The translations under genes were made by a program, and so were the position numbers. Positions 1-12,700 of a DNA stretch of 64,000 bases are shown piece by piece. Under the pieces are notes generated by a model. The model was given only the letters and a program-made list of their open reading frames with translations, did no database searches and was not told the origin of the DNA. Every line of letters starts with the position of its first letter. Position 1 is the first letter of the stretch. The stretch is from Actinostola sp. cb2023 (lineage: Eukaryota > Cnidaria > Anthozoa > Actiniaria > Actinostolidae): assembly GCA_033675265.1 (NCBI GenBank), contig JAUJYZ010001561.1:306001-370000 (forward strand), read 5' to 3'.

Positions 1-522
1 CAGTGGATAAATTTAAGACACAACTTACACCATCATCGTATCCATAAGGAGTTATTCGGTGGATAGCGCTATCCACCTTTCATACAACCGGAGCCAGCTC
101 AATAATCTTACTTACCAGACTTGATAAACCATATCTCAAGTCGCATTATCCCACAACCACCCCACAGAACCAGCTTACGACCGTCTGCTGGCCATGCTCC
201 TAATGGATGAACGCACTTCCCACTTTTCACATGCTTTAAAGACTTCTCTGAAAAATGAATCGTTTAAAGAGGATGTAATTTCATTGGATGAAAAAAGGGA
301 TTAAGAGTCAAACCTGTATTTTAATACATAGATCTGTATTTGTATATATACTCGTTTGCAGAAACGTTGTAGTATACATTTATACAAATATCTAATGAGA
401 TACAAGATATCTAATGAGATGCAAAGTGTGAAACATCACTTATTTTCTTCTAATATATCAGAAACATCAATTTTAGATTAGTTTCGAATCCAGCAAGGAT
501 AACACAATAATTTTGTGCTTAA

Positions 523-966
523 AGTGCTTATGAAGCTAATTTGTTTATTTTGAAAATCGATTACATATGAAGTGAATAGTGGGATGTTTCAGTATTTTGT
601 GATTTGGAGCTTCGCATTTGCGAGTTATAAAGGTTTGAAATCGTGATATGCTAATTCGGTGACGTCAAAGGAAGCATTTGCTGTAACTTATATATTTTTT
701 TTCAAGTAGCATTCTTTTCTGAAATAGAAAAAAAGTTTAACATCATTTATATAAGTTGTAGAAAACTTTTCCAGATTAAAAAATGTCAATGATTTGCAAA
801 TCATAATAAATGATGCCTCCTTTGACGTCACCGAATTAGCATATCACGATTTCAAACCTTTATAACTCGCAAATGCGAAGCTCGAATCACAAAACACTGA
901 AACATCCCACTATTCATTTCATATGTAATCGATTTTCAAAATAAAAAAATAAGCTTCATAAGCACT
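523..966. mobile_element. TTAA-flanked foldback MITE, AGTGC family, copy 1
   Basis: Nearly palindromic 444-bp element with AGTGCTTATGAAGC ends and TTAA on both sides. The inner arm contains a gtgatttg...cgagttataaaggtttgaaatcg stretch and gacgtca. It sits inside a second, outer inverted repeat (about 350-405 with 1003-1060). Confidence 0.75.
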
Positions 967-1499
967 TTAAACAGTTGTATTTTAGCATGTTTAACATTTT
1001 GCATCTCATTAGATATTTGCATATTTGTATAAATGTATACTACGTTTCTGCAATCGAGTGCATAGAGGTGTGCTTAAAACAACACCCTCAATGGCCACTT
1101 CTCAAAGTCATAAAGTTCTGAAAAAAAATTACAATGATTAACTGTAAACTATTCACTTTGCTTTACGTAAGTCTTGAATTTGACCACAACCCTTCATTAA
1201 CCGGCCACCCTCTGTTATTGTTTTTCTTTAATTCACTATTTCAACAGGAATATCCAGCTTAGCTTACAATGGGCGTCAAAATTGTTGACACAGTACCCAT
1301 TTTGGGACCTAGCTATCGTAGTAGGATTGCATTTTGTGTTTAAAATATGAACTATACGCTTACAGTATATAGCCCCCTCTCCAATGTTGAAGATACATCA
1401 TTGCCCATGAAAGAGCGCAACTGATGGTCAACATTGTGTGGTGGGGGAAGGTAGTGTACAGGTGGGTAATCTCACCATCCTTAAGTGGCGATAGTGTTT

Positions 1500-1604
1500 T
1501 TTTTTTGATGATGAATGAATAGTGTTTCATAATTTTGACGCGCATTGTCCTGCATAAAAAGCGGCCATAAAGTCATTCCCTGAAGTGTAATACAGGTTTG
1601 ACTG
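1500..1604. mobile_element. Right end of CAGTCAAACCTG-family element
   Basis: The terminal sequence TAATACAGGTTTGACTG followed by TA matches the right end of 49292-50114. The left boundary was not located; nothing else is recognised in 1065-1590. Confidence 0.4.
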
Positions 1605-1609
1605 TACAA

Positions 1610-1906
1610 CTAATAGGTCTCACCTGGTGTTCTTACAAACTTGGAATCTTCGTCTTTACAATCGCTACTAATCACCAGTCTCACTCCGTCTCCTGTTTTT
1701 CCATTTTCTGGACAAACCCTTCTTTGGCTGCAATGATGCCACAGTGTTCCATTGGCGTCCAGTCTGAACTCCATGTAGTCTTTCTTGCATTCGCGACCAT
1801 ATTTAAATATTAGTCTGGTGTTTTCATGTGGGATGCACGTTTGATTTTCCGGTACGATACAGTGATTATCATAAGGTTTGAGTGCTGTTGGAGTAGTTGG
1901 ATTAAC
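1610..1906 (-). CDS. Exon with beta-trefoil-like (ricin B-like) domain
   Basis: After an acceptor at ...cccttcag the frame reads VNPTTPTALKPYDNHCIVPE and runs to CSQRRVCPENG...LVISSDC.DEDSKF. The pattern (leucine, H-x-C-S, VCP-x-x-G, LVxSS-x-C) resembles one lobe of the beta-trefoil lectin-like domains in invertebrate extracellular proteins. The reading frame stops at about 1607-1609, immediately beside a mariner-type terminal repeat (TACAGGTTTGACTGTA). Two possible donors (GTAAGA, GTGAGA) also lie near the end. Domain assignment is tentative. Confidence 0.5.
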   Translation of the reverse strand, partial: VNPTTPTALKPYDNHCIVPENQTCIPHENTRLIFKYGRECKKDYMEFRLDANGTLWHHCSQRRVCPENGKTGDGVRLVISSDCKDEDSKFVRTPGETY

Positions 1907-2272
1907 TGAAGGGAATGTCAATAAGATAGTTTGATCACAACAATAACCTTAGTGAAAGAAACATGTATTTTAATAATAATAATAATAAAACTTTATTAAC
2001 GTGTCTAATCTTCTAGTAGTCCACAAGTGGACCACTAATTGGGGACACCTAAACTAAGATAAAATAGACTAATTACATGTAATTTAAGCTACTAATATAT
2101 AAAATATTCATATACAATAAATAATGGCATAATAAAATATACAATCAATAATATCAAAATATCAAAAATATTGAACAATAAAAATGCTTTCCCCATAAGC
2201 ATGGGTAGGACTGCACATAGGCTATTATAAAAAGAGGAACTCAAATAGACAAAAAGCAACGGCTTACTTACA

Positions 2273-2475
2273 CAGATACTTTTCGTATACGTGGGAAACC
2301 TACAGCACAGAGTTACGGTCACGGTACGGAATCGAAGACATTCTATTCGACCAATTGCATCGCGCACAATCATTGATCAACCAATCATAATGCTTCGACA
2401 CGGCACGGTCCCGGCACGGTTCCGTCATACGAAAACTACCTATTACTGCATATACTCATACTCCAAACGACTCTA
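2273..2475. mobile_element. MITE, AGAGTCGTTTTCGTACGAGTG family (degenerate)
   Basis: gatacttttcgtatacgtgggaaacctac ... gtcatacgaaaact ... ccaaacgactct, with ggcacggtcccggcacggtt inside. Confidence 0.5.
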
Positions 2476-2740
2476 TTAGTTCCATGTGCATGCATACTCA
2501 TCTGAATTACGTTAGTAACTCTTGAGTCGCAAAGGATCACCTCAGAGAATCATGGGCTTCACCCTTTTACTTGTAAAATTTTCTAAAACGTTCATGAAGA
2601 ATATGGCGCAAATAGAAACTCCCATGATCCTTCAGGATCACACCTTTCATCCATTCTGGGTCACTAAGTTTACCGAATCTTGTACCCAGTCCACTTTAGC
2701 ATAATTCGTTCGTTACTTAGGAAGTGGGTCACGTGATTAC

Positions 2741-2885
2741 CTTCATCAGGCGTACATCCATACAGCTCTGTCCTCATACATATCCATCTGTGCCAGTGTT
2801 GTGGGTTGATACGTATATAGCGTGCTTCAATACGAGATATATCCCTTACAACAACACTGTGCCGGTTAGTGTTCCCTATCAAGAG
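2741..2885 (-). CDS. Exon with C-terminal part of a discoidin (F5/8C) domain
   Basis: The reading frame gives LLIGNTNRHSVVVRDISRIE, then ARYIRINPQHWHRWICMRTE and LYGC. This matches the end of F5/8 type C domains (GNTDRNTxVxxxxxxPIxARYIRIxPxxWxxxICMRxELYGC). The donor is GTAATC at 2735-2740; the acceptor AG upstream of 2885 is my choice. The N-terminal half of the domain was not found. Same strand as gene A and downstream of it, so it may be a gene A C-terminal domain, but no splice link is proven. Confidence 0.65.
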
Positions 2886-3082
2886 CTTATAACACAAAAT
2901 ATTAGTTTTGACATGTGCTATGTGACTTGTAACTACATGTAAGTCTAATTTGAAATATATTAGTTTCGATCTGTAGCCAATGGTTGTATTTGGTATTTAC
3001 CATTAGGATTTTAAAAATACATGCATGACTGATGGCTATACAAAAACAATCAATGGTCCACGTAAGAACTATAGGGACTGGA

Positions 3083-3228
3083 TAGCCTGATTTTCGGACG
3101 GTACGTGGTCCTCCGCTCTCGCTTTCTCCCCCCTTCCCGTCTGATGGACGAAATCCTACAATGTCCATCAGACGGGGAGGGGGATAAAGCGAGAGCGGAG
3201 GACCACGGACCGTCTGAAAATCAGGCTA
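3083..3228. mobile_element. Short palindromic MITE, TAGCCTGATTTTC family
   Basis: A 146-bp near-perfect hairpin: TAGCCTGATTTTCGGACGGT ... ACCGTCTGAAAATCAGGCTA, with a gctctcgctttctcccc arm. Confidence 0.75.
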
Positions 3229-3683
3229 AGGACTGAACTGAACAGCACGATGGAATCTCATTGGCTTAAACATGAACATTCCAAAAAAGGTAAGTTATAA
3301 AATAGACTTTCTCCGATGTCTTTAAATATCAAGTTTGTCTTTTATCCAGTGGCATATCACATGCCATTTTTTAACAAATCGTATGTGGGAAACCTAGTAA
3401 AATAAGCAACATTATTAGCTATAGTCTTGGGCTGTTTTGATTGGTTAGATATCAACATTTCCAATACATTACCCGAAATCAATTGTCTGATTAACTTTAT
3501 TTTTACATTGAAATATTATTACGTGTGATCCTCTCTTTCTGTATCCTTAAAATTAGAAATATTCTATGTGGGACAGAGCTATTGCCGCAGAACAATAAAA
3601 GTTACCGTAGTCCTTGTATGGATGATTACTTAATTGTGCTTCATCGTTAGCTACATATGACGGGCAAGACGAGAGCCTCGTAC

Positions 3684-3737
3684 CTTGTTTGTACGGTTGC
3701 ATGGTACGCCATCTTGCGTCGTTATATCCGCAGGGCA
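3684..3737 (-). CDS. Gene A exon: disintegrin end
   Basis: It encodes [18 protein letters not shown], continuing the CPxDxxxxDGxxC motif after the disintegrin loop, with donor GTACGA. The next expected ADAM segment (GYCYxGxC) was not located, so the downstream structure is uncertain. Confidence 0.82.
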
Positions 3738-6700
3738 CTAAAATGATTAATGAGATTTTAACGTTTGCTTACCAACCAATCAACGAATCATGAATATTGT
3801 AGACGTTCGATTCATTCCATTATGATGATGTCACTTCTCTTCGTCACTTCGTTCATTGTTCAGGGTTTGTATACTACGTACTCACATCTCTAGACTCTCC
3901 AGTACAGTACTCAGGAACATCACAATCAGTCTGAACAGCTCTACAAAGTGTCCCCTGCTTCTTGAACTGCATGAGACACAAACGACAACCTTAGTTCAGT
4001 TAATCCATTAAAATGATAAACATTTCAACAATATAACATAAACTATGTCTTACCTGGCAGCTTTTGCAACATGAGTGGTGTAAATCACTGCACATAGCTG
4101 AAGGCTTGAGGCGACAGTCGTGAGGAAGACAACACGGATCCTTTGCCTTACACATCTATTTAGAAGATATGAAAACGATTCAGCAATATACAGTCATTTT
4201 CAAAAAGGTTGATTGTGTAGTAGGCGTTTTAACACTGTACACGAACTGCCAACTGAGTAAGTTGTTATTATATATGCAATTAATATATAAGCAGATCGAG
4301 GTGTTTTGGAAAGTAGAACCAGACATTGAAGCAGGTTATTTATATGTCTGTATATATCGCATGTATGATCAACTTTACTGTTGTGATTCCTAGTTGTGTA
4401 ACGCCATACCTCAGGTGTACCGCAGTCACATTCTTCGTCTCCTTCACGGATCCCATTACCACATTTGGAGTTAATCGCCTACAAATATATACATATATCG
4501 CTATTATCATATGCTCCCTTATTCAATAGCTGTACGGCTGTTCCAGTGGTGGCAGCGGGTTTTGCACGAGAGCGAGGCTATCGGACCGGGTGCTAGAAAA
4601 AAAACAAGTTTGCATGTTTTCTCATGAAAAACATTATTGTTTAGCGGCTAGAATGACCAAATAATGTGGAAAGTCATTGCGCGGTATATGACGGTGTAAA
4701 TAATAATATATTATAAACTCTACTAAAAGATGTTATGGTACGATGGCAGAACGAGGCATAATAATAGTGTACTTTAATAGAGGATTTTAAAGTGTACTAT
4801 ACATGAAGTACCTAGCCTCGACGACGCGATGATAAAATATAACCAATCAGCGCGCGAGAAATTTAGAAGTAAAAGTGTCTCATTTACCTTGGTTGGTACA
4901 TTATATAGACAGCGGTCACTGACTCTTCTCAATCCATTAAGACTGCAGTTCGAAAACCCAAGTATTCTAGGACTGAATAGGAAAGACAATGTTATTATCA
5001 TTGAAGTATTAGATCTCGGCTGAACCAGTTTTAATAACTGGAAGCAACCGACACAATTTGCCTCACCCCACCATAGTAGGGAGTTGAAGGGAGTTGCAGT
5101 GGAAAAATACTTTGAGTTTATCTCTTTCAGTTTCGCAAATCCCTGCAACCTTCCGTAATTATGGCCGTTTTAGGAAATCAGGGTTTGTCAAAAGAAGTCT
5201 GATAATTTTTTTTGGAAGAGCTGATGTGTTTTAAAGCGGAATTATTATTTAACTGGCTCCTACCGGTTACTAAAAATAGCCCAAGTTTGTTAGTGTCACC
5301 ATCAATAAATAACGACTTCACTCACTCACTTCGATTTTGATATGTCTGCTGTATACGCAGATAATCCATATATTTTCTATTTATTCATCTGTTCATTTGT
5401 TCATTTGATACATGTATACATGTTACAAACTGATCGTGAATATCTTTATACCTTGGATAGTTTCCCATAACACATCCTTTTGGTGAAAGACACTTGCAGC
5501 TACCTAATCACAACAAATGAATTTATTAGTGTAGCTTAGTTTTACTTTATTTGAGTTTGCCACAATATAACTTACTGAGGGCGCGTTCTTTTGATACAAT
5601 TTCGTAATATGAGTAGACGGAATAGACGGTGATCGTGGCCTTTTGCATGCTAGAGAATCCAGCGGTGCTCTTCGGCGCGGGCTCGGATGAAACATCGCCC
5701 CGCCAGAGAACCGCTGGAGAACTTGCCTGCTAAAACGACTTCTGGGGCGTGATACGATGCTGGCTTCTGATTGACCCTATTTTTTTTGCCACAAAAATAG
5801 GGCCAATCAGAGATCAGCCATATTTTCATTCATTCAAACGGGCAAAAGTCAGTGTTGACAGTAGTTGTTGAAAGGACTGTTGAAAGATGAATCCAAGAGA
5901 TCAAAGTTGTTTACAAGATAATATCAGTATGCACTTCAGTCATTCCCAGCGACTCTAACGGGGTGTCCGTAATAACGTGGTGTCCGTAAGGCGGTCACGT
6001 GCTAATAACATAAAAATGACGGCGCTCGAGATACTCACCAGTATCATGAGGAAAACCGAAGTTGTGTCCCATTTCATGTGCAAGTACAATGTATGGACCA
6101 ATGAGGCTGCCAAAAGCCCAAGCCCACTGTAAGACAATCAAGCACAGAAACGAGAAATGGAGATCAATGAGTTACTCTACATTATCTTATTATTTCATTT
6201 TCCAAAATCCGCACATAATAACCTGGATGGAAGTAGTAGAGTTCTTCCTCCAGCTTCAAGTGGGTTGGGAAAAAAAAACAAGGCGCAGCCGAATTCTTTT
6301 AACCAACTTCGAGGTTTTTGAAATCGGAGGAAGATAACTCTTTCTCGAGAGAAATTCAAAGTTAAAGTTACACTAGCTGGACCAAATTTTATACTAATTA
6401 GAAACACATTTTCAACTCTCATTTACTATAGACATTTCCTTTGTTTGTTCTCATGAATTATTAATGAGTTTGGAAATCTTACAGGATGGACGTGCCGCCG
6501 TGATCATGATGCTTTCTATTTTTGAACTAGAACAGATCTCGCAAGACTGTGTAAAACCACGGGCACATGGCACGGTCACGGCACGGATTCGTTCGAAATC
6601 TTAAAACATCACGGTTACAGCACGGGCACTGCAGTGCCGTATATGTTGGTTTCTATATGTTCCACAGTCATACGAAATATGGTCTAGTACTATATACTTA

Positions 6701-9700
6701 CAGCATTTACAGCGTACGACCCTCCGCCACACATCGACCCAACAATGGCCACACCAGCTGCACCAGGCCATCCCTTATGACTGAGGAAATGAGCATTATC
6801 GTACGGTATCTTACCATTGATTTCTTTACGTAAGTATTTGCCGAACGAAGTAAGATCTCCACCTCCGGTGACCTGTCGTATCATGCGGTCGCCGTTAGTC
6901 CAAATGTCTATTGCGGACATAACAATACGAATATTGATCCGTTGATAAATCTGGAAATAAAAAGGCATGCTGTCAAGGGAGTGCCTACTATGGAACAATA
7001 GTCATGAATCACATTTATGAGATATATGTTATTTTTCATAAAATTTAATGCCGAATCCAATAGAAGTGTGTCAATAAATTCTTAATAAAGACAAAAATGT
7101 TTTGTTCTCTCCACCATCGATAATTTCTATAATTATACTCACGGCATCTTCTACATTGCACATGGTCATAACTCTTTCTATTACGGCCTTCGAGTCGTTG
7201 TTCCACCTTTGATACTACATACAATAGAATCATACAAGTCTATGAACTACACATCTTTATCAAAATCATGAATCATGTTTTACAAAGGAACATATGCATC
7301 TAGTGAAGTTATGCAAATATCATCGGCTTTCCCGAGGGAGAAGTCGAGTCGTATTTTTAAACCAAGTTACAACCAAACACGATCGCGAATACACAAAATA
7401 CAATTCAACAAATATAAAGGTAGACAGTACACATGCACGGCATTTTACAAGGACATGCAGCACACACCAAAGAGAGAACACACGAAATGTTATTCATTGT
7501 GTGACATACATGTACGTTGCCTCCCCGTCCTGTCCGTTGCATGCCAACAACACAAATATCATTCCCATCTCTTTGCACCAACTTTGACCAGAAGCATAGA
7601 CCCTGTATTTATCCAAGCGGTTAGGCTGTTGATGACAAAACTCCCATATTTCCACAACGGATATAATTTGCTTTCAAACTTCCTACAAATTCCCCATATT
7701 CCCCAACGACCATGCAACCCTCCCTCGGGGTACGCCGGTGACAAGTGCAGTATAGAGGAATGGATGGACAAAGGAGAAATGCTTGTGGAGTGTCCGGCTA
7801 TAATCATCCTGTATGAAGTGGTAGTTTAATGTAATTAGTGCTACTTACAATTTTATTATCAACAACAAACAAAACTTCGTTGTATCTTGTCTCGTCTGTT
7901 GTCAGGTACGATTTGTACTTGTTTTCCGCGTTGGTTAAGCTGCGTCTCAGCTTTCGATAGAGAATAATAGGTTAAAAGTGTTTGAAAATCATTGATTGTC
8001 TACCTAACGCAAATGCAAAACACCAACACCACCACCAACAAAAATAAATAACAAGTTACTGACAGTGATGGTACAAACATAGTTGAGGTCTATATAAGAT
8101 CAGAGAACCCGTTCAAAGGTTTTAGAAGTTCCTTAAACACGACGTTCCAGTATAAAAGGAGCCTGCCCAGGGTTAAGACAATAACGTCTGCTAACTAATC
8201 TTTGTATCACTAGATGAACATGTACATGAATAAACGATGAACAAAGATTGATTAAACAAAGGTATTGTTTTCTTCTGGGCAGATTCCTTTTATGCACGAA
8301 CTGTGTTTAACCCTCCTGGGGAAGAGGATAGGAAGATACTCTGGAAATGTTTGGGTAGGTGTGGACAGCGGGCACTTCAAAACCTTGACCCCATCTCAGA
8401 CATACATACATACAATCCTTATTATCGTGGATAGACAAATTCAGCTACAAAATTGTCTGGTTTCCAATTTGCCCACTTACATATATAATAAAACTAATAC
8501 CGACCAATTTTCCATTAACTCTCTTACGTCTAGGCCTGGAAAACTATACCTTGTACCATGTACATACCCGTATAGACTATATAATGCCAGTAGTTATATA
8601 CAGCTATTTCAAAAAACGTTGATACAGAATACTGCATTCTAAATAGTGTATTCCAAGACCGAAATGCATTTTGGGACTCGTGTAATATTGTCTAATGTAA
8701 TATAAATAATAATAATTTATTGTATTCCATCACAAACGAAATACTAGCTCCATATGGCGAACAAATCGCTGTATATTTACTTTTTATTTCAGAATAACGA
8801 GGCCCACAATGCCCTTTGATCTTGGAATGCACTATTCAGTATTCAGTATTCAACGTTTTTTGAAATAGCTGTATTTATTTTATACAACAAAGTTAGTACC
8901 CGAGAAGTCCTTTTCTCAACCATAGGTCCACCGGTGGTCATTGGTTCTTTATTCTCCAGACCTTAAATTGAAACATTTATTTATTCATAACATTATCACT
9001 TGATTGTTTCGAGGTACGGTAAAGGCGACCGGTTCTCTGTTGGGATACCTGTGCATCACTGCACTATCTTTAGGCAGGGCAGCAAGGAAAAAGTCAAAAC
9101 TTGCTGCGCTTTCCATTTTACAGGACGGACCGTTTTGTCTTAATAGAGAACAATTTCTAACAGATAATTCTAGAAGTTTATTTCTGTTTATAGTGATTGC
9201 AATAGACCCGTGAAATAGTTAGTAGACTAATAGACACTAGTAGACTTTATTTGCATTGTGTTTTTGTGTATGACTATTTGACTATTACACACTAACAACT
9301 AATTTTTATTTCACGGGTTTATTGCAATCACTTTAACTTTGTATTCGTTATATTAGTATTTGAAACTCGTTGTTAATAAGGTTTAATGCATTTGGTGACT
9401 AGGCTTGTCTGAAGTGTAATACTGATTGACATTTGTAGTACTATCAAACATAACTTTGTATTCGTTATATTAGTATTTGAAACTCGTTGTTAAGGTTTAA
9501 TGCATTTGGTGACTAGGCTTGTCTGAAGTGTAATACTGATTGACATTTGTAGTCAGGTGAGACGTATAACGCACATAGGACGGATTTAGATAAGTGAACT
9601 GGTCGGCCTTGGCCAAGGTTGACCAGTTTAGGAAAACTCCCCACAGCTGGTAGCTGTCTTGGAACCTTTTAGAGTCGTTTCCTTAATTGGCAATTGTTTT

Positions 9701-12700
9701 TACCAAATTAGTTACTCCCAGTAGGTCCTGTTTGGGTTATGTCTCACCAGCTTTTGGTATAAAAAGCCAAGTAATAGGAATTGTAGATAGACAAGAAAGC
9801 TGCATCAATAAAATATACAAAGTCTTCAGGTAGAAACGTCATAAGGTGTTTCCAGACTGGGGCGGATTCAGAATTTTACAAAGGGGGGTGGATAATCCTA
9901 AAACTATTTCAAGGCATATATTCTCCATAACAGATTCGATTGATGATAATCGTCCAGACCCGGTGTTTATTGACGCCAGGTTAGCCTTTTCTCACTGGTA
10001 CGCAAAAGTGAACCAGGGCTGTAGCAAAGGCCAAATCAAGTGGGGGACACACCTGGCGTGTGCCGTAAACGTGAGACGTTTGGGGGCCGATCCACCTCAG
10101 AAAAAAATGAAATATAGAAGCTCGAGCTCGGAAATGCTATTTCCAGCGTTCTCCAAATTTACGCGTATGTCGCTAATTACACACTGTCTCAACAAATCAA
10201 TGCATAATTCATATTGAAAATAGCATAACACTTGCGAATTTCGATGACTGAATCGATACGGATAATCCTTATACATCTGAACTACCGGTTTGAACCGGCT
10301 CCTAAACCGTGTAATAACGCGAAACATGAAAAGGAGTGTTAGAACACTTAACAATACTTCTAATTAATATTAATATTATAATATTATTAATATTTTCTAT
10401 TTTTAAACTTTTAAAGCTAAGAGGGCGGTACGTGGCTAGCCACCCAATCCACCCCCCTGTATCCGCCCCTGGCTTCCACAGCCTTGAGATCCCTTTTCGT
10501 ACTTTTACATAGTATATCCAATGGGAAGGTAGTGCTGCCTTTTTAGCGAGAACAGAAGGGAGCTGATTCATCTGAGATGAAATTTGCATATGGATGTAGT
10601 CGTTTTGTTTGTTTGTCGCAGCGTGACTAAACAGTGTATGGTCACTCGTTGCGTGACTCGGTTAAAACATACATACGTAATTATATTTATGTATCAAGTA
10701 GATTTTCTCTTCTATATTGACGATATTCGAGCCAAGAACTTTAATATATATATAGCCAAGAACTTTAATGAAGAATTCATGAATGTTTTTACTACGAACA
10801 ACATTTCGTGTATTCTGGGCACGCCGAGTTTTAACACTGACAGCGAATAGCGAATTCCTCAGTTGCAAAAATGAGTTCACAAATGAATGAAAATCAACTG
10901 TAGTTTTCACAAGCTCAACAACATTGCATTGAGTTATCAAATGAAATCTAGATTTTGACCCCCGTACAGATTATAATCTGCTGCCTCTGCTTCGCTCGCT
11001 CAGGCTCGCTACGCTACGGCAGCAATAATTTTGATGATGTAAAGTAGCAGTTTAGCCCAGAAAAACAAAGTTTTAACTTTGCTAAAACATCTATAAATTA
11101 CGATGATCTCAGATCTCCGCTACGGTTGGTAAAGGTTTGTTTCCATAACCCAAACCGCCCTTGGCCGACTAAACGGATATATTGTGTTACTGCATCGTTC
11201 TATTGTTTATATAAAAGAGGTCCTTTCGAGGCATCCCATTTAGCCGCAACCGCTACCGCTACCGTTTCTGTATATACACCTATTTCAAATAACGTTGTCG
11301 CGTTCAAAGCAACAAGCGTCAAGCCAAGACCGAAGTGAATGCTGGTTATGTGCTGGCAAATTATTCAAATCAGACCTATTTTCTATGGAACGAATTGTGA
11401 TACGCAAACAAGCACGTGAAAATGTTCATATTTTGCAATTAGTCATTATAGAAACAATAGTGATTAGAAATAATAATTGCCAACACAAAACCAGCATTCA
11501 CTTCGGTCTTGGCTTGACGCTTTGAACGCGACAACGTTATTTGAAATAGGTGTATATTGTGTTTTCCTCATGTGAAAACTGATGACGTGTAGCGTACTTT
11601 CGCATTGCATTGTGGTTTATCTGGATGTCTGGCTTACTCGCTCCAGGCTCGCTCGCTATGGCAACACCGTGTGAACGCTTATGCACTGACTATCGGTTGC
11701 GAGGAGTGCGAGAACGTCCCTCCAGAAACGACTTTTAAACATGGTTGTTGTGTATTTTGTGCTTTGGTTTGGCTTGTTGCAAGTCGTTGCTGCACAGCCA
11801 TCAACACGAGGTGACAGTAACGGTATTTTGTTTGGAAACTTCATCCAACATGAAGGCTACAGACTTTTGGGAACTCCTCTGAGAAACATCACAGTCGCAT
11901 CGTTTTCAGATTGTCTTCTTGAGTGCGCTACCGACACACGATGCTTGTCTACAAATGTGAACACAACACACGATGTCGAAGGTCTGTTCGAGTGTGTGCT
12001 GTTGGGTTTTGACAAGTACGAACACGAAGAAAACTTGACAGCAGTGAAGGAAGTTGACCACTATGCCCTTCCGGTAAGAGTCAGAAATCACAAAACTCAT
12101 CAGTTTTCCTTTGGGATAAAATGTAGTTCATATGGCACTGAATTATATGTTGGCAGCAAAGTTAGCGCGCGCAGGTGTTTGTTTGCGTTGAAGTGTTCTT
12201 CGATGTGATAAGTTTCTCTACATAATTACACAGAACTGTTGGAAAACCATGCCTGTGCAGATTGTATGTGTCCTATTGCGTGTTTTAGCTCTAACTCAAC
12301 TAGGAAATCATATAGTTCCATTTCGAAAAACAGTTGTTTTCGAAACGGCTTTGCTTTCAAAGTTTTCTTCTTCGCGCTTTGTGCACTGCATGAATGAATC
12401 CCCATAAAGGTATTCTCAAAATATGTTTGATAAACAATAGACTTTCTTCACTCTTTGACAATATGGGAAGTTTGTGAAAGCATTTCCTTTCTCAAATGCA
12501 CCTAATCTAGACAATAATGACCTATATGGGGCACAGGATCACCAAAGAAACGCTACGGCTACGTCTTTGTTAGTTCCATTTGATACGGTTTGCTTTGCTA
12601 TCACATTAGGCTTTCAATCGGATTAGATGACATGATTTAAAATGCTTTTTGTGAGTTCACAGGGATAAACTGGTATAAAGACCGACCTAGGTTTTATTCA

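Noticed and set aside
2522..2704. Plus or minus ORF between the discoidin exon and the MITE
   Set aside because: Both strands give open stretches but no motif or splice structure supports either.
7275..7829. 184-codon plus ORF
   Set aside because: It lies opposite the gene A intron and exon and shows no domain; exon evidence is on the minus strand.
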